A stretch of 64,000 bases of DNA from Halorhabdus rudnickae (GTDB lineage: Archaea > Halobacteriota > Halobacteria > Halobacteriales > Haloarculaceae): NCBI RefSeq assembly GCF_900880625.1, contig NZ_CAAHFB010000001.1, positions 620,001-684,000 on the forward strand, given 5' to 3'. The number at the start of each line of letters is the position of its first letter. Position 1 is the stretch's first letter. Positions 52,711 through 62,903 of this stretch are shown piece after piece. Under the pieces are notes generated by a model. The model saw only the letters and a program-made list of their open reading frames with translations. It was not told the DNA's origin and made no database searches. Made by a program: the position numbers and the translations under genes.

Positions 52711-53544
52711 ATGGAAGCAACATCGATCGATCCCGAGGATGTCCCGTCAGTCGATGGGATGCCAATGCTTGGGCTCGGGACCTGGCAGAACGACGACCTC
52801 GCACAGTGTGCCGAAAGCGTCCGGACGGCCCTGGAAGCCGGGTATCGACACGTCGACACGGCACAGGCCTACGACAACGAGGCGGCCGTCGGCGACGGAA
52901 TCGCCGCCGCGGACGTTTCCCGGGAGGAGGTCTTCCTCGCAACGAAAGTGTGGGCGGACAACCTCTCGTATCGAGACGTCATCGAGACGACCGAGCAGAG
53001 CCTCGAGAAACTGGGCGTCGACGCGGTGGATCTCCTCTATATCCACTGGCCGAGTCGTGCCTACGACCCCGAGGAGACGCTGGGGGCGTTCGACGAGCTA
53101 CACGACCGCGGACTGATCGAACACGTCGGTGTAAGCAACTTCACGCCCGAGCACGTCGATCGTGCTCGGGAGATTCTGGACGCGCCGATCTTCGCCAATC
53201 AGGTGGAGATGCACCCACAGCTCCCCCAGGAGGAACTGCTGGCCCACGCCACGGAAACCGGCTACAATCTCGTCGCGTACTCGCCGCTAGCTCGGGGTGC
53301 TGTCATGGATGACCCCACGGTCCTCGAGATCGCCGAGAAACACGACGTTAGCCCAGCCGCAGTCAGTCTGGCGTGGCTCCGGGAACGCGACGTGACGGCG
53401 ATCCCGAAAGCCACGAGCGAGGCACATATCCGAGACAATCTCGAGAGCGTCCGGGTTGAGTTACCGGCCGAGGACCTCGCCGCCATCGACGCCATCGAAC
53501 GGACGGACCGCCGGGTCGATCCGGATTTCTCTCCCGACTGGTAG
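52711..53544 (+). CDS. Aldo/keto reductase
   Basis: 277 aa, TIM-barrel NADP(H)-dependent oxidoreductase. The catalytic tetrad is visible: Asp and Tyr in HVDTAQAYDNEAAVG, Lys in VFLATKVW, His in LLYIHWPS. The cofactor segment is AIPKATSEAHIRDNL. Start ATG at 52711 (a GTG sits directly before). A TATA-like CCTTACTC is about 35 nt upstream. AKR5-like in pattern; the carbonyl substrate is unknown. Confidence 0.93.
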   Translation: MEATSIDPEDVPSVDGMPMLGLGTWQNDDLAQCAESVRTALEAGYRHVDTAQAYDNEAAVGDGIAAADVSREEVFLATKVWADNLSYRDVIETTEQSLEKLGVDAVDLLYIHWPSRAYDPEETLGAFDELHDRGLIEHVGVSNFTPEHVDRAREILDAPIFANQVEMHPQLPQEELLAHATETGYNLVAYSPLARGAVMDDPTVLEIAEKHDVSPAAVSLAWLRERDVTAIPKATSEAHIRDNLESVRVELPAEDLAAIDAIERTDRRVDPDFSPDW

Positions 53545-53653
53545 GCATTTCCAGTCGGACTGTGGACCCAGTGCCAGACGGAACGTCGATACCCTCCTAG
53601 GGGACAGCTTTCCCTCGTAGCAGTTATACCGTGGCGTGTTCAATCGCCAGTAT

Positions 53654-54400
53654 ATGTCGGCCGGGAACGCGTCGGGCATCGTCGAGGGGGTCCGAATCGA
53701 TCTCAAGCGCCTCCACGAGAGTTGGATGGAGATCATCTACCCGCGGCAGATCGACGCCGATCAGACGGTGCTGGGCAAGTGGACCCCCGACAGCCAGCGC
53801 GGGTGGATCACCTACCGCTCCTGGGGCGTGGTGGGCTGGGTGCTCCTCGCGATCGTGTACCCGATGGTTCTGTTTGGCTACGTCATGCGTGCCCAGACCA
53901 GTCGGCTCGACTGGGTCGCTGCCTATATCGGCGCGATCGGCACTTTCCTCGTCCTGACAGCGCTGTGGGGCGCGCTCACGGTGGTCGCCCATCTCGAACT
54001 CAGCGATCGACACGAAGTGTTGGCCGTCCTCGTTGCGAGCGTCGTCGCCGTCGTCGCCGGCATGATCGCGTACCTCTTCAGAACAGTCGGCGGCCGGGCG
54101 ACGACGGTCCTGCTCGCTTATCCCTTCGCCATGACCGCGCTGTTCTTGCCGCCGATCGTGGCGGCCTTCTACATCCCCACGATACAGGACGCCGTCTTCA
54201 CCCAAAGCACTGAGGTGGCGCGCTGGATCAACGATACCGTCCTGAGTTATGGCGGCATCGCCGAGACGTTGCGTGCCCGTTTCGACCTCGAAGGACTCTC
54301 CCACGCGATCATGTGGTTCGGAATCTCCTTCCCCATCGGTTGGCTGACCGGAACCGTCGTCACACTCGCGAACTACGTCCGTCCGACGGGCAGAGAGTGA
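53654..54400 (+). CDS. Polytopic membrane protein of unknown function
   Basis: 248 aa. After about 50 polar residues (LKRLHESWMEIIYPRQIDAD) there are five to six hydrophobic spans ([100 protein letters not shown]). The ATG at 53654 lies about 28 nt after TATA-like GTTATACC (53623-53630), preferred to a GTG at 53636. The last 41 bp overlap the 3' end of the convergent ANL-like gene. Confidence 0.7.
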   Translation: MSAGNASGIVEGVRIDLKRLHESWMEIIYPRQIDADQTVLGKWTPDSQRGWITYRSWGVVGWVLLAIVYPMVLFGYVMRAQTSRLDWVAAYIGAIGTFLVLTALWGALTVVAHLELSDRHEVLAVLVASVVAVVAGMIAYLFRTVGGRATTVLLAYPFAMTALFLPPIVAAFYIPTIQDAVFTQSTEVARWINDTVLSYGGIAETLRARFDLEGLSHAIMWFGISFPIGWLTGTVVTLANYVRPTGRE

Positions 54401-55166
54401 CCGCCGCGGGATCGATCCCAACATCCCCGACCCGATGGGTGACGTCTCCGCCGCCAACCTGTATCGATCCGCCCACGAGCAGCGGTGCGATCACACCGGC
54501 GACGACGGTGCCCGGTCGGGCGAATGACGCATCGATCGCGACAGCGTCACCCTCGGCAACGCCGTGCTCGTCGACGACGTCGGTGGCGGCCCCGAGGAGC
54601 GTCGCATGGTCGAACGTGTGCTTGTCCGCCGCGAGTACGGGGGCCGTCGGGGACACCGATTCCGGTGGGGCAATCGGCGTCTCGCTCCAGACCTCGCTCT
54701 CGAAGTGGACCACTGACGAGTCCGTCGGCGGCCCGCCATACGCCAAGACCGTACAGCCAGGACTGAGCTCGTAGTCTCCGGTCCACGCCGCCGGACAGAG
54801 CAGGGCCGACCCGTCGAAAGACTGGTGCGGATCGAACCGGACAACCGCCCCGAGCAGCGAGGCCCCGAGAAACGCCGTGATCACCTCCGGGATCGGCGTT
54901 CCCGAGCCACGATCGCCCGGCGCGTCAGTCGACGGACCGCGCATGTCAGTGGGCGGGCCGCCGTCTGGATGTTTCGGTGCGTCAACGATCCCGACGGTCG
55001 CCCCAGCGTGAACCCCGTAGAGTCGCATAAGGTTCGCCGTCTGCCAGGCGGTCGTACAGAGGCTGTCGTAGCGCTGTAATCGAGCGGGTTCCTCGGCGTG
55101 CCGGTAGGAGACGGCGTCGGTCCGCCGGGCGGGCGCCACGAGATCACCCAGTACCTCCGGATCCAT
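54360..55166 (-). CDS. Truncated acyl-CoA synthetase/ANL-like protein
   Basis: 268 aa from the ATG at 55166. Features recall the N-terminal part of adenylate-forming enzymes ([76 protein letters not shown]). The family ATP-binding P-loop (S/T-G-T-T-G) and the hinge/C-terminal lobe are missing, so it is unlikely to activate acids itself. Such short ANL-like proteins occur in haloarchaea with unknown function. Confidence 0.6.
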   Translation of the reverse strand: MDPEVLGDLVAPARRTDAVSYRHAEEPARLQRYDSLCTTAWQTANLMRLYGVHAGATVGIVDAPKHPDGGPPTDMRGPSTDAPGDRGSGTPIPEVITAFLGASLLGAVVRFDPHQSFDGSALLCPAAWTGDYELSPGCTVLAYGGPPTDSSVVHFESEVWSETPIAPPESVSPTAPVLAADKHTFDHATLLGAATDVVDEHGVAEGDAVAIDASFARPGTVVAGVIAPLLVGGSIQVGGGDVTHRVGDVGIDPAAVTLCPSDGRSSRV

Positions 55167-55298
55167 ACCGGGAAGTCGACGGCGAAGGCCAAAAGAGTCG
55201 GGATCAGTCGGAAGAAACGCAACCGCGTCAGCGCCGGGTTCCAATCGAAGTCACTCGGGACCGGAACGCTCAACTCCCCGGCTCTCGGCAACTCGGGC

Positions 55299-56441
55299 AT
55301 GGACTACTCGGCAGTCGCCGACGATCCGGGACGGGCCTGGCTGGCGACGTTCGCCGCTGCCCTCGTTGCCCTCGTCGGAGGCTCAATCGCCTTCACGCGG
55401 ACAGTCTGGGACGGTTTCGTCTGGCAGTACTTCTGGGGCCCGGTGTACGCCGACGCCCACAAGGCCACCTGTGCGATCAAAGACGGCGGCCTCTCGCTGG
55501 CGAACAGCAAATCAGCCTGTCGGGCCGCTGAAAGCGCCGGGGCAATCGTCGCCAAGCCGGGCTATACGGTCGTCTCCGAGGTCGGGTACATGCTGGTCGG
55601 GCTGTTCTTCCTGATCGGCGTCTACCTCCTCTTGCGTCGGCTCGATATCGACCTCGACCGGTCGATGTTCTTCGCACTCGTGCCGTTCATGTTGTTCGGT
55701 GGTGCGCTGCGGGTCGTCGAAGACGCCACCGACGCGGCGGCTGCCGCTGGATTCGAACCCGCAATCGGATACCCGCTGAACACGCTGTTCATCAGCCCGG
55801 TCATCTACTTCACTGTCTTTGGCATCGCGCTGGCCGCGTTACTCGCCAGCGTCGAACTTGCCGGCCGAAACGTAGTCGCGTCGGCCGAGCGGACGCTGGG
55901 GTACCTCGGCGTCGGGATTCTCACAGTAACGTTCGGCTACCTCCTGATCCTCGGAGCCACCGTCGAGTACGTCGGCTTGTACCCGCAGGTCGTGATCCTC
56001 ACCCTCGGCCTGGCGACACTGTTTGCCTCCGGCATCTACGCCCTCGCAGACCGCGTCGCGCCGTCGATCAACAGCGGAACCGGCACAGTCGGACTGGTCG
56101 TCCTCTGGGGGCAGGCTGTCGACGGCGTAGCGAACGTCCTCATTTCGGACTGGGCCGATGTGATCGGCCTCCCGATTTCCTACTCACCGAAACACCCCGC
56201 GAACGCCTTCATCATCGACGTGACACAGACGATCCTGCCCGCTGGTGTCCTCGAAGCGATGGGTGCGTCGTGGCCGTTCTTACTGGTGAAACTCGCCTTC
56301 CCGCTGGCGATCGTCTGGCTGTTCACCGAGGAGTTTATCGAGGAGCAACCGCGCTATAGTTACCTCCTGCTCATCGCAGTGGTCGCGGTGGGTCTCGGCC
56401 CAGGCTCCAGGGACATGATGCGTGCCGCGCTGGGCATCTGA
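55299..56441 (+). CDS. DUF63 family membrane protein
   Basis: 380 aa with about ten hydrophobic spans. The start [19 protein letters not shown] was chosen because the upstream extension to 55098 is basic and antisense to the ANL-like gene. Central and C-terminal segments ([73 protein letters not shown]) match the archaeal DUF63 family. Conserved polar residues inside helices suggest transport or an intramembrane enzyme, but nothing is established. Confidence 0.88.
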   Translation: MDYSAVADDPGRAWLATFAAALVALVGGSIAFTRTVWDGFVWQYFWGPVYADAHKATCAIKDGGLSLANSKSACRAAESAGAIVAKPGYTVVSEVGYMLVGLFFLIGVYLLLRRLDIDLDRSMFFALVPFMLFGGALRVVEDATDAAAAAGFEPAIGYPLNTLFISPVIYFTVFGIALAALLASVELAGRNVVASAERTLGYLGVGILTVTFGYLLILGATVEYVGLYPQVVILTLGLATLFASGIYALADRVAPSINSGTGTVGLVVLWGQAVDGVANVLISDWADVIGLPISYSPKHPANAFIIDVTQTILPAGVLEAMGASWPFLLVKLAFPLAIVWLFTEEFIEEQPRYSYLLLIAVVAVGLGPGSRDMMRAALGI

Positions 56442-56476
56442 TCGCTCGGAGTGGGTCGCCCGCGAGTACCGCCCGT

Positions 56477-58189
56477 TCAGGGGAACGGATGGAACGCCCG
56501 ACCGGGTCGCGCCTCGAACCCGAGTTCGTCGGGAACGGTGTCGAGTCGGTCACCGAAATAGGGTTCGTCGAGGAACAGTGGCTGGGCATCGGGGACGAGC
56601 ACGCGAACAGCCTCGAATCCGAGGGTCGCGAGGTCTCTGGTGGTCAGTCGTGCCGCGTACGGCGTCATGCCGGCGTCGGCGACACGCTCGATCAACACCT
56701 GCAGTTCCGCCTCGCCGGTCGGTGCAGGGTCGGGACCGACGTCTCCAGCGGCGACGACACTTCCCGGGTCGACGAACGACTGGACTTCCTCGGGGAATGC
56801 GGCGTACTCGCCGATCGCGCCCCCGGCCTCGCTCGCCCGATCGGGGCCCATCCGGCGAAGTTCGAGCCAGTTCTGTGTCGCCTCGGTCAGCGCCGACCGG
56901 GCGGCCCCAGCGGGGTCGAGGTCGGCGCCCGACCCGATCGCGAACCGGGGCCACTCCCCCTCCCGGTGGACGGCACAGGCCACGACCGGCACGTCGACGT
57001 CCTGAGTGAGCAACAGCGTCGAGACGGACAGCCCCGCCGCCTCGAGCCTGGCGACCAGCGTTTCGAACCCCTCGTCTTCGACCGCGAGACCGAGCGGTTC
57101 GAACGTCGAGTACCAAGCGAGCATCGCGGCGTCGCGTTCGATGACCTCGTAGAGCCCCGACAGCAGCGCCTCGACGGTCGCGTTGCCGAACCCGAGCCCC
57201 GTCGTCGCGGCCGGCCTGACAGCCTCGTTCGGCGGCGGATACACGACCAGCGACGCGGGGAGGTCGACGGTCTGTCCGGTCGCCAGGTTCTCACCGTCGA
57301 TCCACAGCCTTGTGGCGTCTCGGTCGGGCGGCGGGGGTGTCACGAACGACGCGGGCGGGACGGCAGTGTCGAGGTCCGCGCGAGGCGCTTCCCGGAACGA
57401 TTCCGTCCGGTAGACGCCCGCCGCGTAGCGTTCGTACGCTTCGCCCAGCGCTCGCATGAAGGCCTCGTTCCAGTCGAGGGCGACCCCGGCAGCCTGTGTG
57501 GCGGCACCGGCGTCGCTGAATCCCCCGGTGTCGGCGTTGCGCGCCAGGTAATACGGGAGCGGGTAGGAATCCACCTCACCGACTTCCCTGACGATCCCGG
57601 CCCGGTCGTCGATCCCGCGCTCGGCCAGCGCAAGCGATTCCTCGACGTCCCGGGACGCCGTCGTCCGCTCGATCTCCCGTGGGGGTTCAGTCCCACACCC
57701 GCAGTGAGGCACGGCCAGGAGCCGGTGGCGTTCGTGGGGGATCTCGATCACATGGCCGAACACGTCTGGCCCGTTCGTCCCGTCGTCGAGAAAACTCGCC
57801 GCGGCTCGACCGGCGATCGCACCGGCGTACCGGGCCGTCGTGGGCGGCTGGGCCTCGGTCGGCTGTTCGGTCGGATCCACGTTCGACCGGACGCGCGTCT
57901 CCAGGCAGCCGTAACAACCGGTTGACCCGTCGAAGCCAGTGATCGCCGCGTCGACGACCGGTACGCCACCAACCCCACCGAGTTCGACAGCGATCCAGGG
58001 CGCGCCTGTCTCGCAGGCCACGTCGTTGACGCGCTCGAAGGCCGCCGATCCGGCGACATCAACGACGATCCCCAGGTCGAACGCGCCGACGTCCAGTGCC
58101 TCGTGTCGTTCGGTCCGGACGTCCACGTCCGACAGGGCGGCCTCGATCGCTTCGAGGGCCGGTCCCGACCCGGCGATGCCGACAGTCAT
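56477..58189 (-). CDS. YcaO cyclodehydratase with N-terminal E1-like domain
   Basis: 570 aa. N-terminal Rossmann/E1-like domain (MTVGIAGSGPALEAIEAALS) with a zinc tetrad from GCYGCLETR and PHCGCGTEPP. The YcaO domain (about 215-570) has LGEAYERYAAGVYR, NATVEALLSGLYEVIERDAAMLAWYS and SALTEATQNWLELRR, and ends EARPGRAFHPFP, a proline-rich terminus like the PxPxP tail of azoline-forming YcaOs. These enzymes use ATP to form (thio)azolines or thioamides on peptides. No precursor peptide, dehydrogenase or TfuA is adjacent. TATA-like CTTTTTGCC is at about 58213-58222. Confidence 0.9.
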   Translation of the reverse strand: MTVGIAGSGPALEAIEAALSDVDVRTERHEALDVGAFDLGIVVDVAGSAAFERVNDVACETGAPWIAVELGGVGGVPVVDAAITGFDGSTGCYGCLETRVRSNVDPTEQPTEAQPPTTARYAGAIAGRAAASFLDDGTNGPDVFGHVIEIPHERHRLLAVPHCGCGTEPPREIERTTASRDVEESLALAERGIDDRAGIVREVGEVDSYPLPYYLARNADTGGFSDAGAATQAAGVALDWNEAFMRALGEAYERYAAGVYRTESFREAPRADLDTAVPPASFVTPPPPDRDATRLWIDGENLATGQTVDLPASLVVYPPPNEAVRPAATTGLGFGNATVEALLSGLYEVIERDAAMLAWYSTFEPLGLAVEDEGFETLVARLEAAGLSVSTLLLTQDVDVPVVACAVHREGEWPRFAIGSGADLDPAGAARSALTEATQNWLELRRMGPDRASEAGGAIGEYAAFPEEVQSFVDPGSVVAAGDVGPDPAPTGEAELQVLIERVADAGMTPYAARLTTRDLATLGFEAVRVLVPDAQPLFLDEPYFGDRLDTVPDELGFEARPGRAFHPFP

Positions 58190-58288
58190 GGCTCTCCGTG
58201 GCGGCCCAATGGGCAAAAAGGTCGCGTTCCGACCGACGATCGACCGTGACACCCCCGGAAGGCCCCGACGGCGAATCGGGCGAACCCG

Positions 58289-59104
58289 CTAAGACAGGAT
58301 ATCCATCACGACCGCAGCCAGTTCGTCCGCGTCAGCTGAGCGCAACCGTTCGTCGCCCAGTATCAGTCGCAGTCGCGGGCGGCCGACATCGATCGGGACT
58401 TTCTCCGTATCGAGCAGTCCCTGGTCTTCCAGCTGGGTCTTCGTCCGGGAGAATGTTGCCTTGCTCGCCACCCCGACATCCTCGCCCCACTTGCTAATGT
58501 CGTAAAGCAACTGCTCGTTGCGGGCGGCCACCAGCAAGCTGATGGTCACCTCGTCGAGACCCTGCCCGTCGCCGCGAGCGACCGACAGCGAGTCGAGGAC
58601 GGCATCGAAGTCTGCCCGCGTCTCGGCGTCGAGATCCGACTCCAGCGTCGATCGAACCCGGGAGAGCGGTGGGGTCCGAAGCGACTGTTCCCTAGCGGTC
58701 TCCCAGATGTCTGCGAAGTGTGTCTGTGTCTCCTCGACGAACGCCTCGTCGTCGCTCCGAAGCCCCGCGGGCGTCTCCGCCACGGTCACCAGCGACACGA
58801 CAGCGTCGTCGGTCACGAGGAGGGAATTGACCGGTACCTCCGAGAGAAGGCGGATCTCAAGTACCTCCGAGTCGATCAGATCCGCCGTAACGCTGGCGAT
58901 CAAGAAATCGTCCATGACGTGCTTGAGGGGGCCTTCGGGGACCAGCAGCCGGACCGTCGGCGCGTCCTCGAACCCATCGAGGACATCGACCAGTTCCGTG
59001 ATCGTCTCGGCGGCCGGGTTCACGACGTAGGCCTCTGTTGCCGATCGCAAGGTCTCCTCGAGGATCGATTGGAGTGGCCCTCCTATCGTATTTTGACTGG
59101 ACAT
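58289..59104 (-). CDS. TbsP-like transcriptional regulator
   Basis: 271 aa from the ATG at 59104. N-terminal part ITELVDVLDGFEDAPTVRLLVPEGPLKHVMDDFLIASVTADLIDSEVLEIRLL forms an effector-like domain; the C-terminal 100 residues are a wHTH (ISLLVAARNEQLLYDISKW, VASKATFSRTKTQLEDQGLLD) followed by RPRLRLILGDE. This order (sensor then HTH) matches haloarchaeal TbsP/DUF5821 proteins linked to gluconeogenic gene control. A TATA-like GATTAAAC at about 59133-59140 supports this start. Target genes are not known here. Confidence 0.7.
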   Translation of the reverse strand: MSSQNTIGGPLQSILEETLRSATEAYVVNPAAETITELVDVLDGFEDAPTVRLLVPEGPLKHVMDDFLIASVTADLIDSEVLEIRLLSEVPVNSLLVTDDAVVSLVTVAETPAGLRSDDEAFVEETQTHFADIWETAREQSLRTPPLSRVRSTLESDLDAETRADFDAVLDSLSVARGDGQGLDEVTISLLVAARNEQLLYDISKWGEDVGVASKATFSRTKTQLEDQGLLDTEKVPIDVGRPRLRLILGDERLRSADADELAAVVMDILS

Positions 59105-59294
59105 TTGTGTTTTGTATATAACCAATGGTGTTGTTTAATCTTATTGTCTCGGCAATCCTGATTTCACGTCTCCGGCTGTCCAACCCGAGGTTCCAGACTA
59201 ATCGCCGATGTGCTGCTAGAACGCGCGGGTGTCAAAACCCTCCCCTCGAGTGTGGAAAGATAGATTATTCAAGAGGGACCAACGAGAGTGAAAT

Positions 59295-60542
59295 ATGACT
59301 CACGAGACCGTCCGCGAGGTCGACCCGGCCGTCGCCGACGCCCTCGCTGGCGAGCGCGACCGGCAGGAAGACACCCTGGCGCTGATCGCCAGCGAGAACC
59401 ACGTCAGCGAGGCCGTCCTCGAGGCACAGGGGTCGGCACTGACGAATATCTACGCTGAAGGCTATCCGGGCAAGCGCTACTACGCCGGGTGTGAGTACGC
59501 CGACGAGGTCGAGGAACTTGCGATCGACCGCGCGATGGAGTTGTGGGGTGCCGACCACGTCAACGTCCAGCCACACTCGGGCAGCCAGGCCAACATGGGC
59601 GTCTACCTGGCCGTCCTGGAACCCGGCGACAAGATCCTCTCGCTTGATCTGACCCACGGCGGCCATCTCTCTCATGGTCACCCGGCGAACTTCGCCGGCC
59701 AGGTCTACGACGTCGAACAGTACGAGGTCGACGAAGAGACCGGCTACATCGACTACGAGGGACTGGCCAAGACAGCAGAAGAATTCGATCCCGACATTAT
59801 CGTCTCGGGGTACTCGGCGTATCCCCGCGAGGTCGAGTGGGGAGAAATCCAGGCGGTCGCCGAGGACGTCGATGCCTACCACCTCGCAGACATCGCCCAC
59901 ATCACGGGACTGGTCGCGGCAGGCGTCCACTCCTCGCCGGTCGGCGTGGCGGACTTCGTGACGGGATCGACCCACAAGACGATCCGGGCCGGCCGGGGCG
60001 GCATCATCATGTGTGACGAGGAGTACGCCGACGACATCGACTCCGCGGTCTTCCCCGGCATGCAGGGCGGCCCGCTGATGCACAACATCGCGGGCAAGGC
60101 CGTCGGCTTCGGCGAGGCTCTCGAACCGGAGTTCGAGGAGTACGCCGAGCAAACAGTCGCCAACGCGGCAGCCCTCGCGGACCGCCTCCAGGAACACGGC
60201 CTCGAACTTGTTTCGGGTGGGACCGACAACCACCTCGTGTTGATCGACCTCCGACCGTCCCATCCCGACACGCCGGGCAAAGACGTCGAGGAGGCACTCG
60301 AAGACGCCGGGATCGTCCTCAACGCAAACACGGTCCCCGGCGAGACGCGCTCGTCGTTCAATCCCTCGGGTATCCGGGCTGGTACGCCCGGCCTGACGAC
60401 CCGCGGGTTCGACGAGGACGCCACTCGCGAGGTCGCCGACCTGATCTACGAGGTCGTCGACGCGCCCGATGACGAGGCCGTCATCGAGAGAGTGAGCGAA
60501 CGCGTCGACGAACTGACTGACGAATATCCCGTCTACGAGTAA
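59295..60542 (+). CDS. glyA: Serine hydroxymethyltransferase
   Basis: 415 aa PLP enzyme interconverting serine and glycine with a folate or pterin one-carbon carrier. The PLP-Lys lies in TGSTHKTIRAGRGG. Other family segments are ENHVSEAVLEAQGS, YPGKRYYAGCEYADEVE, LDLTHGGHLSHGHPANFAG and FNPSGIRAGTPGLTTRG. TATA-like GATTATTC lies at about 59263-59270. Divergent from the TbsP-like gene. Confidence 0.97.
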   Translation: MTHETVREVDPAVADALAGERDRQEDTLALIASENHVSEAVLEAQGSALTNIYAEGYPGKRYYAGCEYADEVEELAIDRAMELWGADHVNVQPHSGSQANMGVYLAVLEPGDKILSLDLTHGGHLSHGHPANFAGQVYDVEQYEVDEETGYIDYEGLAKTAEEFDPDIIVSGYSAYPREVEWGEIQAVAEDVDAYHLADIAHITGLVAAGVHSSPVGVADFVTGSTHKTIRAGRGGIIMCDEEYADDIDSAVFPGMQGGPLMHNIAGKAVGFGEALEPEFEEYAEQTVANAAALADRLQEHGLELVSGGTDNHLVLIDLRPSHPDTPGKDVEEALEDAGIVLNANTVPGETRSSFNPSGIRAGTPGLTTRGFDEDATREVADLIYEVVDAPDDEAVIERVSERVDELTDEYPVYE

Positions 60543-60808
60543 CCAATCGTCGAGTGCCCCGGTCTCGTCTGTTACTCCCGGACCGAATATCTGGTGGCAG
60601 ATATCCGCTGACTGGCTATGTCGAGACGACTGACCGGGCCACGGTAGTTCTCCGCCTCGGAAGAATCGATTGGTAGCTGGCTGGCCGGGAAAGGCCATCA
60701 ACGCCACTCACAGATCGTCTTCGATGTCGTGTTCGCTCGTCTCGGCTACCTCGATGATCGGTTCGGGCTCGAAGTACAGCAGTTCGGCCGAGACGACGGC
60801 GACGGCGA

Positions 60809-61678
60809 TCAGCGGACTTCCTCGACGAGATCGGCGACCTCGTCCGGCGTCTCGGCGACAGGCACGCCCGCGTTCTCGAGGGCCTCTATCTTGCTCGCAG
60901 CGGTCCCGGTGCCGCTCCCTGAGACGATCGCACCGGCATGACCCATGCGTTTGCCTGGCGGTGCGGTCCGTCCGGCGATGAACCCGACCACCGGCGTATC
61001 CATGTATTCGGCGATATAGCGGGCGGCCTCCTCCTCGTCCTCGCCGCCGATCTCGCCACACATGACGACGGCCTCCGTGTCGAGATCGGCCTCGAAGAGT
61101 TCGAGGGCGTCGATAAACCCGGTCCCGATGATGGGGTCGCCGCCGATGCCGACTGCCGTCGACTGGCCGATGCCCCGCGCCGTGAGGCTATCGACGATCT
61201 GGTAGGTGAGGGTGCCGGACCGAGAGATCAGCCCGACCTCACCAGACTCGAAGATGTTGCCCGGCAGGATGCCGAGTTTCGTCTCGCCTGGCGTGATGAT
61301 CCCCGGACAGTTGGGTCCGATCAGGTGCGTATCCGTTCGGCGGAGCTGTTCGTAGACCTTGCTGACGTCCTGAGTCGGGACCCCTTCAGTGATCGCGACG
61401 ACGACGTCCAGCGGGGCGTCAAGCGCCTCGAACAGTGCGTCACCGGCGAAGGCGGGCGGGACGAACACGACTGAGGCGTCGGCATCCTCCGCGCGAGCGG
61501 CCCGATCGACTGTGTCGTACACTGGCACGCCGTGGACTTCCTGGCCGCCCTTTCCGGGGACTGCACCGGCGACGACGTTCGTGCCGTACTCGATCATCTG
61601 CTCGGCGTGGAACTCGCCCTCACCGCCGGTGATTCCCTGGACGATGACGCGGGTATCCTCGTCGACGAGCACACTCAT
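60809..61678 (-). CDS. sucD: Succinate-CoA ligase (ADP-forming) alpha subunit
   Basis: 289 aa. CoA-binding Rossmann domain [21 protein letters not shown] and [15 protein letters not shown]. The phosphohistidine lies in [16 protein letters not shown]. It completes the TCA-cycle succinyl-CoA ligase with SucC encoded just upstream. After its stop an acidic open frame without an evident start codon continues to 60708, which is not called as a gene. Confidence 0.97.
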   Translation of the reverse strand: MSVLVDEDTRVIVQGITGGEGEFHAEQMIEYGTNVVAGAVPGKGGQEVHGVPVYDTVDRAARAEDADASVVFVPPAFAGDALFEALDAPLDVVVAITEGVPTQDVSKVYEQLRRTDTHLIGPNCPGIITPGETKLGILPGNIFESGEVGLISRSGTLTYQIVDSLTARGIGQSTAVGIGGDPIIGTGFIDALELFEADLDTEAVVMCGEIGGEDEEEAARYIAEYMDTPVVGFIAGRTAPPGKRMGHAGAIVSGSGTGTAASKIEALENAGVPVAETPDEVADLVEEVR

Positions 61679-61706
61679 TCGAACCACCCCGTGGTGAGAA
61701 TGAGGG

Positions 61707-61753
61707 TATCAGTCGCAGTCGACCGAGCGAAGCGAGTGTCGAATCGTCTGATA
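61707..61753. other. Imperfect hairpin in the sucC-sucD spacer
   Basis: TATCAG (61707-61712) pairs with CTGATA (61748-61753), and TCGAC (61719-61723) pairs with GTCGA (61738-61742). The loop holds the haloarchaeal-looking GAGCGAAGCGAG. It occupies most of the 79-bp gap between two genes normally fused closely, so it could mark RNA processing or set the subunit ratio. Confidence 0.4.
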
Positions 61754-61757
61754 GAAC

Positions 61758-62903
61758 TCATGCTTCCACCTCCTGAGCGTCGGCGACGGCACGCTGAACC
61801 GCTTCCTCCAGCGTCTGCTCGACGGTCACGAGATCAGTATTGAGGATTTCCATGCCTTCCGCGCTGTTGGTCCCCGCGAGCCTGACCGTGACCGGATTGG
61901 GAATCTCGTCGAACTCCTCTAGGGCTTCGTTGATGCCGCGGGCGACCTCGTCGCCGCGGGTGATCCCCCCGAAGATGTTGAATACGACGCTGTCCACGTT
62001 GTCGTCCGCGAAAACGACCTCCAGGGCGTTGCGCACGCGACCGGCCTTTGCACCGCCACCGATGTCCAGGAAGTTCGCCGGGGCACCGCCGTAGTGATCG
62101 ACCATGTCCAGGGTCGTCATCACGAGTCCTGCGCCGTTGCCGATGACGCCGACGTTGCCAGACAGTCGGACGTAGTCGAAGCCGTACTCACTCGCCATCG
62201 CCTCCAGGTCGTCGCCGGTCGTCTCGCCCTCCAGTTGGGCGATCTCGGACTGGCGAAACAGGGCATCGTCGTCGACGTTGAAAACGGCGTCGGCGGCAAC
62301 GACCTCGCCACCGTCGGTGATCATCACGGGATTGATCTCGGCGTCGCTGCCGTCTTTCTCGTCCCAGAGATCGTACAGCGTCGAGAGAATCGAGGCCACG
62401 TCGCCGGCCACCTCGCGGTCGACGCCGGCGTCGTAGACGGCCTTGCGAGCCTGGTAGGGATGGAGACCGAAGGCGGGGTCGACGTGTTCCCGGGCGATGG
62501 CGTCGGGGTCCTCCTCGGCGACCTCTTCGATGTTGACTCCGCCCTTCCTCGAGACCATCGCGACCGGTTTGCCAGCACCGCGGTCCATGGTCACGCCGAC
62601 GTACAACTCGTTCACGAAGTCGACGGCCGCCTCGACGAGGACGCGATCGACCTCGTAGCCCTTCAGGTCCATGCCGATGATCTCCTCGGCGGCAGCGCGG
62701 GCCTCCGCGGCGTCGGCCGCGAGTTTGATCCCACCGGCCTTCCCACGCCCGCCGACGTGAACCTGCGCCTTGACCGCGACGGGGTAGCCGATCGATTCGG
62801 CCGCCGTGACCGCCGCTTCGACATCGCTCGCCAACTCGGCCTCGGGGGTCGGAATCCCGGCGTCAGCAAAGAGCCGCTTGGCCTGATACTCGTGGAGTCG
62901 CAT
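61758..62903 (-). CDS. sucC: Succinate-CoA ligase (ADP-forming) beta subunit
   Basis: 381 aa. Start MRLHEYQAKRLFADAGIPTP; ATP-grasp with VAVKAQVHVGGRGKAGGIKLA and metal ligands in DGSDAEINPVMIT; C-terminal Rossmann part with GAPANFLDIGGGAKAGRV and VFNIFGGITRGDEVA. Works with SucD in substrate-level phosphorylation of the TCA cycle. TATA-like ATTAAAT complement at 62930-62936 lies about 30 nt before the ATG, so the mRNA is probably leaderless. Confidence 0.97.
   Translation of the reverse strand: MRLHEYQAKRLFADAGIPTPEAELASDVEAAVTAAESIGYPVAVKAQVHVGGRGKAGGIKLAADAAEARAAAEEIIGMDLKGYEVDRVLVEAAVDFVNELYVGVTMDRGAGKPVAMVSRKGGVNIEEVAEEDPDAIAREHVDPAFGLHPYQARKAVYDAGVDREVAGDVASILSTLYDLWDEKDGSDAEINPVMITDGGEVVAADAVFNVDDDALFRQSEIAQLEGETTGDDLEAMASEYGFDYVRLSGNVGVIGNGAGLVMTTLDMVDHYGGAPANFLDIGGGAKAGRVRNALEVVFADDNVDSVVFNIFGGITRGDEVARGINEALEEFDEIPNPVTVRLAGTNSAEGMEILNTDLVTVEQTLEEAVQRAVADAQEVEA

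Noticed and set aside
56489..57925. 478-codon plus-strand frame antisense to the YcaO gene
   Set aside because: No recognisable domain and atypical amino-acid use; the YcaO frame has complete motifs.
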